Positions 55,105-63,879 of a stretch of DNA of 64,000 bases are shown in pieces (position 1 is the stretch's first letter; each line of letters begins with the position of its first letter). The DNA lies in NCBI RefSeq assembly GCF_904063065.1, contig NZ_CAJFCL010000009.1:186001-250000 (forward strand), given 5' to 3'. The position numbers and the translations under genes were made by a program. Origin of the DNA: Pseudomonas paraversuta (GTDB lineage: Bacteria > Pseudomonadota > Gammaproteobacteria > Pseudomonadales > Pseudomonadaceae). The notes beneath the pieces are model-generated. The model was not told the DNA's origin and searched no databases. It worked only from the letters and a program-made list of their open reading frames with translations.

Positions 55105-56484
55105 GTGACTCAACTTTCCCCCCTGCACCGCCTCTGGCTGACCGAAACCGTGCGCCTGCGCGAAGAACACGCTGGCCCGCTGGATGATCTTGAAGCCAGT
55201 CGCCGCGCCCGCACGGGCGGCGGTGATTTATCCACACGCCTGCAAAACCGGGCCCTGTGGCTGGCCGAACGCGATGGTTTACTCAGCGCCATGCAGCATT
55301 GGCTGCAAGGTGCCCGGCTGGCGTTACTGGTGCTGGCCGTACTGGCCGTGATCAGTGGCGCCGGGCTGGCCTTTGCCGCCCTGGGCGACGGACAAAACCC
55401 GGTCAATGTGTTCTGGGCACTGGGCAGCCTGCTCGGGCTCAATCTGATTCTGCTGCTGAGCTGGGCACTGGGCCTGCTGTTTGCCGGTGAACACGGCGCC
55501 AGTCTGGGCCGCCTCTGGTTGTGGCTGAGCGAAAAATTCGCCCGCGACGCCAAGGCCGCGCAACTGGCGCCGGCGTTGCTGCTGTTGCTGCAACGCCACA
55601 GGCTCAATCGCTGGGCACTCGGCTCGCTGGTCAATGGCCTGTGGCTGCTGGCAATGCTCAGCGCACTGCTGATGATGCTGTTGCTCATGGCCACCCGCCG
55701 GTATGGCTTCATCTGGGAGACCACCATTCTGAGCCCGGATGTGTTTGTGGCGGTGACCCGCAGCCTCGGCGCACTGCCGGGCTGGCTGGGGTTCGGTGTA
55801 CCGACGGATGAGATGATCCGCGTCAGCACTGACACCCGCTACAACAGCGAATTGCTGCGTCAGGCCTGGGCGGTCTGGCTGGTGGGCATCGTGCTGTTCT
55901 ACGGGGTAATACCGCGTCTGCTGCTGGCGACGTTCTGCCTGTGGCGCTGGAACCACGGGCGCAACGCCCTGCAACTGGACCTCAACCTGCCGGGTTACAA
56001 CCAGCTGCGCGAGCGCCTGATGCCCAGCAGCGAACGCCTCGGCGTCAACGATCTGGCCCCCGAACAACTGCACAACGTGCAGGCCGGGCACACCGACTTG
56101 CAAACCGATGGCGCGCTGATTGTGGCCATCGAACTGGACGATCAACACCCCTGGCCGCCCAAACTGCCCGCCACGGTCAAGGACGCCGGCATCCTCGACA
56201 GCCGCGAATCCCGGCAAAGGCTGCTGGAGCAAATGACCCGCTTCCCGCCGGCCCGCCTGGCCATTGCCTGCGACCCGCGCCGGTCCCCGGATCGCGGCAG
56301 CCTGGCGCTGATTGGCGAACTGGCACGCAGTGCCGCCCAGACCCGCATCTGGCTGCTGCAGGCACCGTCAGGCCAGGCGCTGGACGCTGACCGCCTGAGC
56401 GACTGGCATAACGCATTGCAACAACTGGAGCTGCCGTTCGCCACCAGCGCCCCCCTGAACTGGCTGGAGACAGGCCATGACTAA
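55105..56484 (+). CDS. DUF2868 membrane protein
   Basis: 459 residues with about four membrane helices in residues 70-290 (LALLVLAVLAVISGAGLAF, LGLNLILLLSWALGLLF, ALGSLVNGLWLLAMLSALLMML, AVWLVGIVLFYGVI). The soluble C-terminus from about 300 is of unknown fold. I choose GTG at 55105 (GGAA upstream); an in-frame ATG at 55093 would add four residues. The 3' end overlaps the next gene, a GTPase; DUF2868 and DUF3482 genes are a recurrent pair. Function unknown. Confidence 0.8.
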   Translation: MTQLSPLHRLWLTETVRLREEHAGPLDDLEASRRARTGGGDLSTRLQNRALWLAERDGLLSAMQHWLQGARLALLVLAVLAVISGAGLAFAALGDGQNPVNVFWALGSLLGLNLILLLSWALGLLFAGEHGASLGRLWLWLSEKFARDAKAAQLAPALLLLLQRHRLNRWALGSLVNGLWLLAMLSALLMMLLLMATRRYGFIWETTILSPDVFVAVTRSLGALPGWLGFGVPTDEMIRVSTDTRYNSELLRQAWAVWLVGIVLFYGVIPRLLLATFCLWRWNHGRNALQLDLNLPGYNQLRERLMPSSERLGVNDLAPEQLHNVQAGHTDLQTDGALIVAIELDDQHPWPPKLPATVKDAGILDSRESRQRLLEQMTRFPPARLAIACDPRRSPDRGSLALIGELARSAAQTRIWLLQAPSGQALDADRLSDWHNALQQLELPFATSAPLNWLETGHD

Positions 56485-57841
56485 GCCACTGACCCTGGCC
56501 GTGGTCGGCCATACCAATGTCGGCAAAACCTCGTTGCTGCGCACTCTGACCCGGGATGTCGGCTTTGGCGAGGTCTCCCATCGACCCAGCACCACCCGCC
56601 ATGTCGAAGGCGCGCGGCTGTCGGTGGACGGCGAACCGCTGCTGGAGCTGTACGACACTCCCGGCCTGGAAGACGCCATTGCCCTGCTCGACTATCTGGA
56701 GCGCCTCGACCGTCCCGGCGAACGCCTCGATGGCCCGGCACGGGTGGCACGGTTTCTGGAAGGCAGCGAGGCGCGCCAGCGTTTTGAGCAGGAAGCCAAA
56801 GTCCTGCGCCAGCTGCTGGCCTCGGACGCCGGTCTGTATGTGATCGACGCCCGCGAGCCGGTGCTGGCCAAATACCGCGACGAACTCAGTGTGCTGGCCA
56901 GTTGCGGCAAGCCGCTGCTGCCGGTGCTGAATTTTGTCAGCAGCCCCCAGCATCGCGAACCCGAATGGCGCGAAGCCCTGGCCCGCCTTGGTCTGCATGC
57001 ACTGGTGCGGTTTGACAGCGTGGCCCCGCCCGAAGACGGCGAGCGTCGACTGTACGAAAGCCTGGCGCTGCTGCTGGAACATTCACGCGAGGCCTTGCAA
57101 CGCCTGATTACCGACCAGCAGGCACAGCGCGAGGCACGCAAACACAGCGCCCTGCGCCTGATTGCCGAATTGCTGATCGACTGCGCCGCCTGTCGACGCA
57201 GTGTGGTCAGCGAGAAAGCCGCCGAGCAACAGGCCATCAACGAACTGCGCCAGGCAATCCGGCAGCGGGAACAGCGCTGCGTTGAAGCCTTGCTCAAACT
57301 CTACGGCTTTCGCGCCAGCGATGCTGCGGCCAGTGATTTGCCGTTGCTGGACGGCCGCTGGGGCGATGACCTGTTCAACCCCGAAACGCTCAAGCAACTG
57401 GGGGTTCGCGTGGGCAGCGGGATTGCCGCCGGCGCTGCAGCCGGGGCGGGAGTGGACTTGATGGTCGGCGGCCTGACGCTGGGTGCGGCAGCGCTGGCCG
57501 GAGCCATAGCTGGCGGCGCCCTGCAGACCGCGCGCAGCTATGGCAGCCGCTTGCTGGGTAAATTCAAGGGCCAGCGCGAACTGACCGTGGACGACAGCGT
57601 GCTGCGGTTGCTGGCTCTGCGCCAGCGCCAACTGCTGCATGCATTGAATGCCCGTGGGCATGCGGCGGTGGACAGCATCAAGGTTGCCACCCCGCAGGAC
57701 AAGACCTGGCGTGAAGGCAAACTGCCGCAAGAACTGAACAAAGCCCGTGCGCACCCGCAGTGGTCATCGCTCAACCCGCACCCGAAACTGAGCCAGAGCG
57801 AGCGCCAGGAGCAGATCGGGCTGCTGGCCCAACAGATCTGA
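56477..57841 (+). CDS. DUF3482 GTPase
   Basis: 454 residues. P-loop VVGHTNVGKTSLLRTL at about 8-20, Switch/G3-like LYDTPGLEDA, and a Gly/Ala-rich stretch near 315-355 (GIAAGAAAGAGVDLMVGG) like a membrane-insertion or hairpin segment. Matches Era/TrmE-like GTPases of the DUF3482 group. Overlaps the end of the DUF2868 gene by eight bases, so both are likely made together. Role unknown; the pair looks like a membrane protein with its GTPase. Confidence 0.85.
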   Translation: MTKPLTLAVVGHTNVGKTSLLRTLTRDVGFGEVSHRPSTTRHVEGARLSVDGEPLLELYDTPGLEDAIALLDYLERLDRPGERLDGPARVARFLEGSEARQRFEQEAKVLRQLLASDAGLYVIDAREPVLAKYRDELSVLASCGKPLLPVLNFVSSPQHREPEWREALARLGLHALVRFDSVAPPEDGERRLYESLALLLEHSREALQRLITDQQAQREARKHSALRLIAELLIDCAACRRSVVSEKAAEQQAINELRQAIRQREQRCVEALLKLYGFRASDAAASDLPLLDGRWGDDLFNPETLKQLGVRVGSGIAAGAAAGAGVDLMVGGLTLGAAALAGAIAGGALQTARSYGSRLLGKFKGQRELTVDDSVLRLLALRQRQLLHALNARGHAAVDSIKVATPQDKTWREGKLPQELNKARAHPQWSSLNPHPKLSQSERQEQIGLLAQQI

Positions 57842-57852
57842 ACCCTGCCCTC

Positions 57853-57939
57853 TGTAGGAGCAGCCGGTCGACGCTCGATTGCTCGCGAGCTCTTCATGAC
57901 CGCAGATTAAAAGCTCGCGAGGCAAGCTCGCTCCTACAG
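57853..57939. repeat. REP doublet downstream of the HD oxygenase gene
   Basis: TGTAGGAGCAGCCGGTCGAC on the left, then CGATTGCTCGCGA, and AAAAGCTCGCGAGGCAAGCT to CTCCTACA on the right. Nearly identical to 59674-59758 in the same orientation. Confidence 0.85.
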
Positions 57940-57962
57940 GTCATGGGCAAAAGGGCAAAAGG

Positions 57963-58523
57963 TCAGCTGGCCAACAGCCGCACTGCCTTGTCCTTGAGAA
58001 TTTGCAGGTCGATGACCGGCACCTGCATCTGCTTGGCCTGTTCGTCCCAGACCCGCATCCGCAAGCTGAGCTGGCACAGCGGGTCTTGCTCGAAGGCATC
58101 GGCTTCTGACTCGCTCATCACCCCGCCCTGGTAGCCCAGGGTACGAATGCTGGCTTCACTCAACAGCTGGTAATAGCCCGGTTGACGCAGGGTCAGGTAG
58201 CGCTTGGCCTGCACGTGGTACTCCACCAGCTTCGCCATCCGCTCGCTGAAGCCTGCGCGGCGCAAGTAATCAGCCCCGACCCGTTCATGACTGACCACCC
58301 CATAACCGCCCATGTTCTTCGCATCTTTGCCACACAAGTGCCCGATATCGTGAAAGAACGCAGCAAGCACCACTTCATCGTCACAGCCTTCAGCCAACGC
58401 CAGCTGTGCGGCCTGGGACATGTGTTCGATCTGCGACACCGGCTCGCCAATGTAATCATCAGCGCCGTACTGGCGGTACAGGCCAAACACCTCTTCCACC
58501 ACTTGCTGCGCCTCGCTCATCAC
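57963..58523 (-). CDS. PhnZ-like HD-domain oxygenase of phosphonate catabolism
   Basis: 186 residues. The mixed-valent diiron oxygenase PhnZ splits the C-P bond of 1-hydroxy-2-aminoethylphosphonate to glycine and phosphate. Here residues Tyr24, Glu27, His34, His58-Asp59 and His62 (YIGEPVSQIEH and FFHDIGH) fall at the positions reported for PhnZ, with His79, His103 and Asp160 about where the other ligands should be. Translation is coupled to the FAD gene (ATGA). No PhnY hydroxylase is in the window, so the natural substrate may differ. Confidence 0.85.
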   Translation of the reverse strand: MMSEAQQVVEEVFGLYRQYGADDYIGEPVSQIEHMSQAAQLALAEGCDDEVVLAAFFHDIGHLCGKDAKNMGGYGVVSHERVGADYLRRAGFSERMAKLVEYHVQAKRYLTLRQPGYYQLLSEASIRTLGYQGGVMSESEADAFEQDPLCQLSLRMRVWDEQAKQMQVPVIDLQILKDKAVRLLAS

Positions 58524-59647
58524 ACCTCCTCCAGCAGCCGGGCAATATTGCCTTCGGCCATGGCCGGGCCCACGCTCATGCCCACTCCGGTTTGCATCAG
58601 GGCGGCATTCAAGCCGGGGGCTACCTCCAGCCAGGTGAACGGTTTGGCCCCCCGGGCACCATAGACCCCCTGCCAGCGTTCAACCACCTGCACTTCACAG
58701 CCAAGGGTTTGCTCGCACAGTTGCAGCATCCAGTTGTCCACCTGTTCGCCGTTGAACGGTGATGGATCGCCACCGTAATCGTGGGAATCACCGATGATCA
58801 ATTCGCCGTAAGGTGTCGGGCTGACCAGCAGATGAATCCCGTGCCGGTCCAGATGCGGGCTGTCGCGCAGAATCTGGGCCTGTACCGCTGCCGCTTCCGG
58901 CAAGTCGGCAAAGGCGCCGTAATGCACGCAACTGAGGCCGGTCATCAGCGCATGTTGCAGCTGCAAATCAATTTTTGGTCGTACACGCAGCATTTGCAGT
59001 CGGCAGATCTGCGGCTCGAGGCGGGCCAGCGGTTCAGCCAGCAGGGTCAGGTAGTCATGCCCCGAACACACAATCACCTGGGCGCCTTTAAAGCTGCCGG
59101 CAGTGGTATGGACCAAGCCTGGTTCGACCTCGCGGACCAGGGTCGAGAAGTGAAACTCGACCCCCAGCTCCCGTTGCAGGTACTGGATCAACGCCGGGAT
59201 CGCTTCGCGCGAGTACAGCTGCAGGTCATCCAGCCCGTGCAGTGCGGCGCGATGATGGCTGAACTGGCCACCGTAGAGGCGCTGCATATCGGCGCCGCGC
59301 AGGAGTTCGGCGCGGTAGCCGAATTCAGGGCCACGGCCCTGGCAGAAGGTGTGCAGAAGATGCTCTTCGGCCTCGGTACGGGCGAACAGGTACGAACCGT
59401 TTTGCTTGAGATCAAAGCCCGCATGCTGCGCCCAGCCGGTCCAGATTTCACGGCTGGCGCGGGCCAGATCCAGCATCACGCCCGGCGGCTGGCCCGTCAC
59501 CAGCGCCATGCCGAAATTGCGCACCGAGGCCCCCAGCGGGGTGCTGGTGCGCTCGAAGACCTGAACCTTGAGCCCGCGCCTGGCCGCCGCATAGGCGTGG
59601 GACAGCCCCAGAATACCGGCGCCGACGATAAGGATTGTTTGAGTCAT
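58520..59647 (-). CDS. FAD-dependent oxidoreductase of phosphonate operons (TIGR03364 type)
   Basis: 375 residues of the DAO family. N-terminal FAD motif ILIVGAGILGLSHAYAAARRG, then SVRNFGMALVTGQPPG and a C-terminal FTWLEVAPGLNAALMQTGVG. Enzymes of this phosphonate-linked group are reported to act on 2-aminoethylphosphonate or its N-methyl form, giving phosphonoacetaldehyde; which one holds here is not visible. The ATG at 59647 follows AGGA. It overlaps the HD gene and is separated from the binding-protein gene by a REP doublet. Confidence 0.82.
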   Translation of the reverse strand: MTQTILIVGAGILGLSHAYAAARRGLKVQVFERTSTPLGASVRNFGMALVTGQPPGVMLDLARASREIWTGWAQHAGFDLKQNGSYLFARTEAEEHLLHTFCQGRGPEFGYRAELLRGADMQRLYGGQFSHHRAALHGLDDLQLYSREAIPALIQYLQRELGVEFHFSTLVREVEPGLVHTTAGSFKGAQVIVCSGHDYLTLLAEPLARLEPQICRLQMLRVRPKIDLQLQHALMTGLSCVHYGAFADLPEAAAVQAQILRDSPHLDRHGIHLLVSPTPYGELIIGDSHDYGGDPSPFNGEQVDNWMLQLCEQTLGCEVQVVERWQGVYGARGAKPFTWLEVAPGLNAALMQTGVGMSVGPAMAEGNIARLLEEV

Positions 59648-59673
59648 AAGCATGTCCTGATGGAGCGGGCTTC

Positions 59674-59758
59674 TGTAGGAGCAGCCGGTCGACGCGCGAT
59701 TGCTCGCGATTTCTTCATGACCGCGATTAAAAGCTCGCGAGGCAAGCTCGCTCCTACG
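59674..59758. repeat. REP doublet between the FAD oxidoreductase and binding-protein genes
   Basis: Same design as 57853-57939, differing at only a few positions over about 85 bp. Together they bracket the FAD and HD genes. Confidence 0.85.
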
Positions 59759-59777
59759 GGTTTTATTTGCTGAGAAA

Positions 59778-60800
59778 TTACTGCGCCACTTTCTCGGACT
59801 TGCCGTCATAGCGCTTGCGCCATTCGGCCAGGATGCTGTCACGATTCTGCGAGGCCCAGGCGAAGTCGTTCTTGATCAGGCGCTGTTCGTAGTCCGCTGG
59901 CAGTTCGGTCTGCGGCTTGGCGATGCCGGGTTGCGCGAGTACGGCGAAGTTCTCTTTATAAAGCTCCATCGCTGCCGGGCTGGCAGAGAAGTCGGCCAGC
60001 TTTTTCGCCGCCTCTTCATGGGGCGTGCCCTTGATCACCGCAGTGGCTTCGATTTCCCAGCCCAGGCCTTCCTTGGGCAACACGATATCCAGCGGAGCAC
60101 CCTGGCGCTTGAGTTGCACCGCCGGGTATTCGAACGAAATACCGATCGGGAACTCGCCAGAAGCCGCCAGTTTGCATGGCTTGGAGCCGGAGTGAACGTA
60201 CTGGCCGATGTTCTGGTGCAGGTCATCCATGAACTGCCAGCCCTGTTTCTCGCCGAAGGTTTGCAGCCAGGCACTTACGTCCAGAAAACCCGTGCCCGAG
60301 GACGCCGGGTTGGGCATCACGATCTTGCCCTTGTATTCCGGTTTGGTCAGGTCCTGCCAGCTCACCGGTTTGCTCAGACCCTGTTTTTGTGCCTCGATGG
60401 TGTTGAAGCAAATGGTCGCGGCCCACACGTCCATCCCCACCCATGCCGGTGGATTGGCTGGATCGCGATAGTTGGCGCCGATCTTGGCCAGGTCTTGGGG
60501 TGCATAGCTTTGCAGCATGCCCTGCTGATCAAGTATCGCCAGGCTGGAGGCGGCCAGCCCCCATACCGCATCGGCTTGCGGGCGGGCTTTTTCCGCCAGC
60601 AGCTTGGCGGTGATGATGCCGGTGGAGTCGCGCACCCACTTGATCTCAACGTCCGGGTTGGCCTTCTCAAAAGCCTGCTTGTAGGTTTTCAGCTGCTCGG
60701 CTTCGAGGGCCGTGTACACGGTCAGCTCGGTTTTGGCAGCAAAGGCGTTGAAGCTAAAAGCAGTGAGGACAGCAGCGGCAAGGGCAAGCGGCTTGAACAT
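59778..60800 (-). CDS. 2-aminoethylphosphonate-type ABC transporter periplasmic binding protein
   Basis: 340 residues. Signal peptide at about 1-22 (LALAAAVLTAFSFNAFA), then a type II periplasmic binding fold (AKTELTVYTALEAEQ, KIVMPNPASSGTGFLDVSAWL, GISFEYPAVQLKRQGAPLDIV). It resembles the Fe3+/AEP class. The ligand is assigned from its two catabolic neighbours. Start ATG 60800 after AGGAA. It follows the permease with 48 bp. Confidence 0.85.
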   Translation of the reverse strand: MFKPLALAAAVLTAFSFNAFAAKTELTVYTALEAEQLKTYKQAFEKANPDVEIKWVRDSTGIITAKLLAEKARPQADAVWGLAASSLAILDQQGMLQSYAPQDLAKIGANYRDPANPPAWVGMDVWAATICFNTIEAQKQGLSKPVSWQDLTKPEYKGKIVMPNPASSGTGFLDVSAWLQTFGEKQGWQFMDDLHQNIGQYVHSGSKPCKLAASGEFPIGISFEYPAVQLKRQGAPLDIVLPKEGLGWEIEATAVIKGTPHEEAAKKLADFSASPAAMELYKENFAVLAQPGIAKPQTELPADYEQRLIKNDFAWASQNRDSILAEWRKRYDGKSEKVAQ

Positions 60801-60847
60801 GGTGCGGTTCCTTTTGGTTGTAGAGGGCAGGCTTTGATGGGCGCGGA

Positions 60848-62572
60848 TCATTGCGCAGGTACGCCCTGGCGCCAGGCCTGGGAGCGGCGTAACAAGCCGC
60901 GTGAAGCCCAGGCCAGCAGCAGGGACACGCCCGCCGAGGTGAACAGAATCAGGGTCGACATGGCCGCCGCGCCGCCAACATTGCCGGCGTCGTCCATGTT
61001 CAGCACCGCCACCGCCGCGAGGATGGTGTCGGGGCTGTAGAGAAAGATCGCCGCCGACACCGTGGTCATGGCCGAGACGAACAAGTAGCGCACGATGTCG
61101 AGCAACGCGGGCAGACAGATGGGAACGGTGACGCGCCAGTAGTGGCGATACAGCGGCGCCTTCAGTGACAGCGCGGCCGCTTCAAACTCACTGTCCAGTT
61201 GCCGCAGCGCGGTGGTCGCGGTCATTTGTGCGGTGGTCAAATAGTGAGCAATGGTGCACACCACCAGCAGCGTCATGGTTCCGTAGAGCACATGCAGCGG
61301 GTTGCCCGGCAGGTTGAAAAAGAACACGTAGCCCAGACCCAGGACCAGCCCCGGTACCGCCATGGGTACGAAACTGAGCATGCGCAGCGCCAGGTTCAGG
61401 CCTTTCTGGCCTTTGCTCTTTTCCATCAGGTAGGCGCCGGTGAAAATCAGCACGCTACCGATCAGTGCCGCGCATAACGCCATGGTCACGCTGTTGCGGT
61501 AGGCCAGCCAGCCCCCGCCTGCCGTATCGTTGAACTGGTAGTGATTGAGCGACAGCGACAGGTTGTACGGCCAGAATTTGACCAGTGACGAGTACACCGC
61601 CATGCCGAACACCAGCACCAGGGTGGCGCAAATCAGCAGCACAATGGCCAGGTAGCAGCGGTCGCGGACTTTCGAGGGCAGCGGCTTGAAGACCTGGGCC
61701 CGACCGCTCATCGAGTCGCCATGCTGACGGCGTAGCCAGGCATCCACGGCGAAGCTGAACAGCGCGGGCAACAGCAGCACCATGCCGATCAAGGCACCGC
61801 GGCCGAATTGTTGCTGTCCGACCACAGCCTTGTAGGCTTCCAGCGCCAGCACCTGGTAATCGCCCCCCACCACCACCGGTACGCCAAAGTCGGTGATGGT
61901 CAGGGTGAACACCAGACAAAAGGCGGCGAACACCGCCTGGCGGGTGCCCGGCCAGGTGATGCTGCGAAAGGCTTTGAAGGGCCCCGCCCCCATACTCGCT
62001 GCGGCGTCGAACAAACGCGCATCAGCCAGGGACAGCGCAGACAGCAGAATCATCAGGGCGTGGGGGAAGGTGTAAATCGCCTCGCCCAGCACGATGCCCC
62101 AGAAGCCATAGATATTGTCCGAGATCAGCCCGCGCAACATGCCCTGATTACCAAACAGGTACACCAGGGCAATGCCCGGCAACATCGACGGCGCCATCAG
62201 CGGCAGCAGCGAAAGACCGCGCCAGATGCGCTTGCCGGGGATCATGGTGCGTTGCAGCGCGTAGGCAAAGAGGTAGGCCAGCGGGACGACAATCGCCGCC
62301 ACACTCAGGGATACCTTGAGGCTATTACCCACCAGCCAGTGAAAATTATCGCTGGTAACCAGCTCCCGCGCTGCCACCCAGCCACCACCCTGGCCATCTT
62401 CGGCGCTGAAGCCGCGCCAGAAGATCGCCAGCAATGGCATCAATACCGCCACACCCAGCAGCAGCAAGAGCAGCAGCTTGCCGCCGACCACGAAAATCCT
62501 GTCGCCGAGTTCAGCGCTGGAGGTTTTGGCTATCACTTTGCCGGGCACTGGCAGGGCCATTTCAGCGGCCAT
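60848..62572 (-). CDS. Fused double ABC permease, phosphonate (AEP) type
   Basis: About 574 residues with two binding-protein-dependent permease domains in one chain, roughly twelve membrane helices. The EAA loop of the first half reads AASMGAGPFKAFRSITWP (about 220-237), that of the second AAALSLKAPLYRHYWRVTVP (about 505-523). Two start codons are close, ATG at 62572 and 62560; I take the first. It follows the ATPase stop by one base (TGAG ATG), so it is coupled. Family members carry aminoethylphosphonate or iron. Confidence 0.86.
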   Translation of the reverse strand: MAAEMALPVPGKVIAKTSSAELGDRIFVVGGKLLLLLLLGVAVLMPLLAIFWRGFSAEDGQGGGWVAARELVTSDNFHWLVGNSLKVSLSVAAIVVPLAYLFAYALQRTMIPGKRIWRGLSLLPLMAPSMLPGIALVYLFGNQGMLRGLISDNIYGFWGIVLGEAIYTFPHALMILLSALSLADARLFDAAASMGAGPFKAFRSITWPGTRQAVFAAFCLVFTLTITDFGVPVVVGGDYQVLALEAYKAVVGQQQFGRGALIGMVLLLPALFSFAVDAWLRRQHGDSMSGRAQVFKPLPSKVRDRCYLAIVLLICATLVLVFGMAVYSSLVKFWPYNLSLSLNHYQFNDTAGGGWLAYRNSVTMALCAALIGSVLIFTGAYLMEKSKGQKGLNLALRMLSFVPMAVPGLVLGLGYVFFFNLPGNPLHVLYGTMTLLVVCTIAHYLTTAQMTATTALRQLDSEFEAAALSLKAPLYRHYWRVTVPICLPALLDIVRYLFVSAMTTVSAAIFLYSPDTILAAVAVLNMDDAGNVGGAAAMSTLILFTSAGVSLLLAWASRGLLRRSQAWRQGVPAQ

Positions 62573-62573
62573 C

Positions 62574-63650
62574 TCAGGCAAACACCTGCAAGCTGTTGGG
62601 CGGCAGGGCGACAAAGATGTCCGGAGCGCCAAGGCGCGGCAGATCCTGGGTGCCGACTTCGGCAGTGAGTGCATGGCCTGGCAAATGATTGAGCTCAAAG
62701 CTCATGCGGCAGCGATTTCCAAGAAAGGTGATCTCGCGCACCCGCGCCGGGAACAGGTTCTCCTGATGCAGCAGCGGGTTCACGCTGATGGTTTCGGGGC
62801 GGCAGAACAGGCGGCCCGATGCAGCACGCCCGGCGTCGTCCGCCAGACGCATGTTCATGCCGCCGACCTGGGCGTGGGTGGCGCTGTTGCGCTCAAAGGG
62901 CAACCAGTTGCCTTGCCCGACGAACTCGGCCACAAAGGGCGTCGCCGGCCTGTCGTAGATTTCCTGCGGCGTGGCGTATTGCTCGACCTTGCCGTTGTTC
63001 ATCACGGCAATGCGGTCGGCCATCAACATCGCTTCGTCCTGGTTGTGGGTCACCATCAACGTGGTAATGCCCAGGCTGCGCTGCAGTTGGCGCAGTTCGG
63101 TACACAGATGCTCACGCACCCGGGCGTCGAGGGCCGACATCGGCTCGTCGAGCAACAACAGCGAAGGTGATGGCGCCAGGGCTCGGGCCAGGGCTACCCG
63201 CTGCTGCTGGCCGCCGGAGAGCTGGCCGGGGAATTTCTTTTCGCTGCCGGTCAGGCCCACCAGCTCGAGCATGGCTGCCACCCGCTTGCGCACCACGTCG
63301 CGATTGCTACCGGCCAGGCCGTAGGCGATGTTGGCTTCGACTGTCAGATTGGGGAACAGCGCGTAGGACTGAAACAGAATCCCGTAATCACGAGCTTGAG
63401 GTGCGAGGTCAGATACATCGCGATCACCCAGATACAGCACACCGTTGTCCTGGCGTTCGAGCCCGGCGATGCAGCGCAGCAGGGTGGTCTTGCCGCAGCC
63501 CGAAGGCCCGAGCAAACACACCAGTTCGCCAGCGGCGACCTCCAGCGACACATCATCCAGCGCATTGAAAGCGCCAAAGCGTTTGCTCACATTGCGCACC
63601 TTCATCGGTACGCCCGGTTGGGTAAAAGCGGTTGCGTTCGAGCTGTTCAT
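62574..63650 (-). CDS. Phosphonate (AEP)-type ABC transporter ATP-binding protein
   Basis: 358 residues. Walker A LLGPSGCGKTTLLRCIAG, Q-loop ILFQSYALFPNL, signature LSGGQQQRVALARAL, Walker B LLLLDEPMSALD, then a C-terminal TOBE-like domain. First gene of the operon ATPase, permease, binding protein, FAD oxidase, HD oxygenase. Resembles spermidine/Fe/phosphonate ATPases; substrate is inferred from the operon. Confidence 0.88.
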   Translation of the reverse strand: MNSSNATAFTQPGVPMKVRNVSKRFGAFNALDDVSLEVAAGELVCLLGPSGCGKTTLLRCIAGLERQDNGVLYLGDRDVSDLAPQARDYGILFQSYALFPNLTVEANIAYGLAGSNRDVVRKRVAAMLELVGLTGSEKKFPGQLSGGQQQRVALARALAPSPSLLLLDEPMSALDARVREHLCTELRQLQRSLGITTLMVTHNQDEAMLMADRIAVMNNGKVEQYATPQEIYDRPATPFVAEFVGQGNWLPFERNSATHAQVGGMNMRLADDAGRAASGRLFCRPETISVNPLLHQENLFPARVREITFLGNRCRMSFELNHLPGHALTAEVGTQDLPRLGAPDIFVALPPNSLQVFA

Positions 63651-63777
63651 GGATGCACCTCATCAAGCAGATGGGGGTCATCCTAGAGACGCAATGCGTA
63701 CAGAATGTGGCAAGAACGCAAAATCAGCCGATAGGGGTATTGGTGGATTTTGGATACAGAGCCCCATAGATTCCCGC

Positions 63778-63861
63778 AGGAGCGAGCTTGCCTCGCGATA
63801 CAGGTAACTCGGTTAACCAGTGAAAACGGGGTGATTCGATCGCGAGGCAAGCTCGCTCCTA
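63778..63861. repeat. REP doublet upstream of the phosphonate operon
   Basis: AGGAGCGAGCTTGCCTCGCGA on the left and TCGCGAGGCAAGCTCGCTCCT on the right. It fills the gap between the LysR-like gene and the ATPase gene. Confidence 0.85.
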
Positions 63862-63879
63862 CGGTTTTTTTGTATGGGC

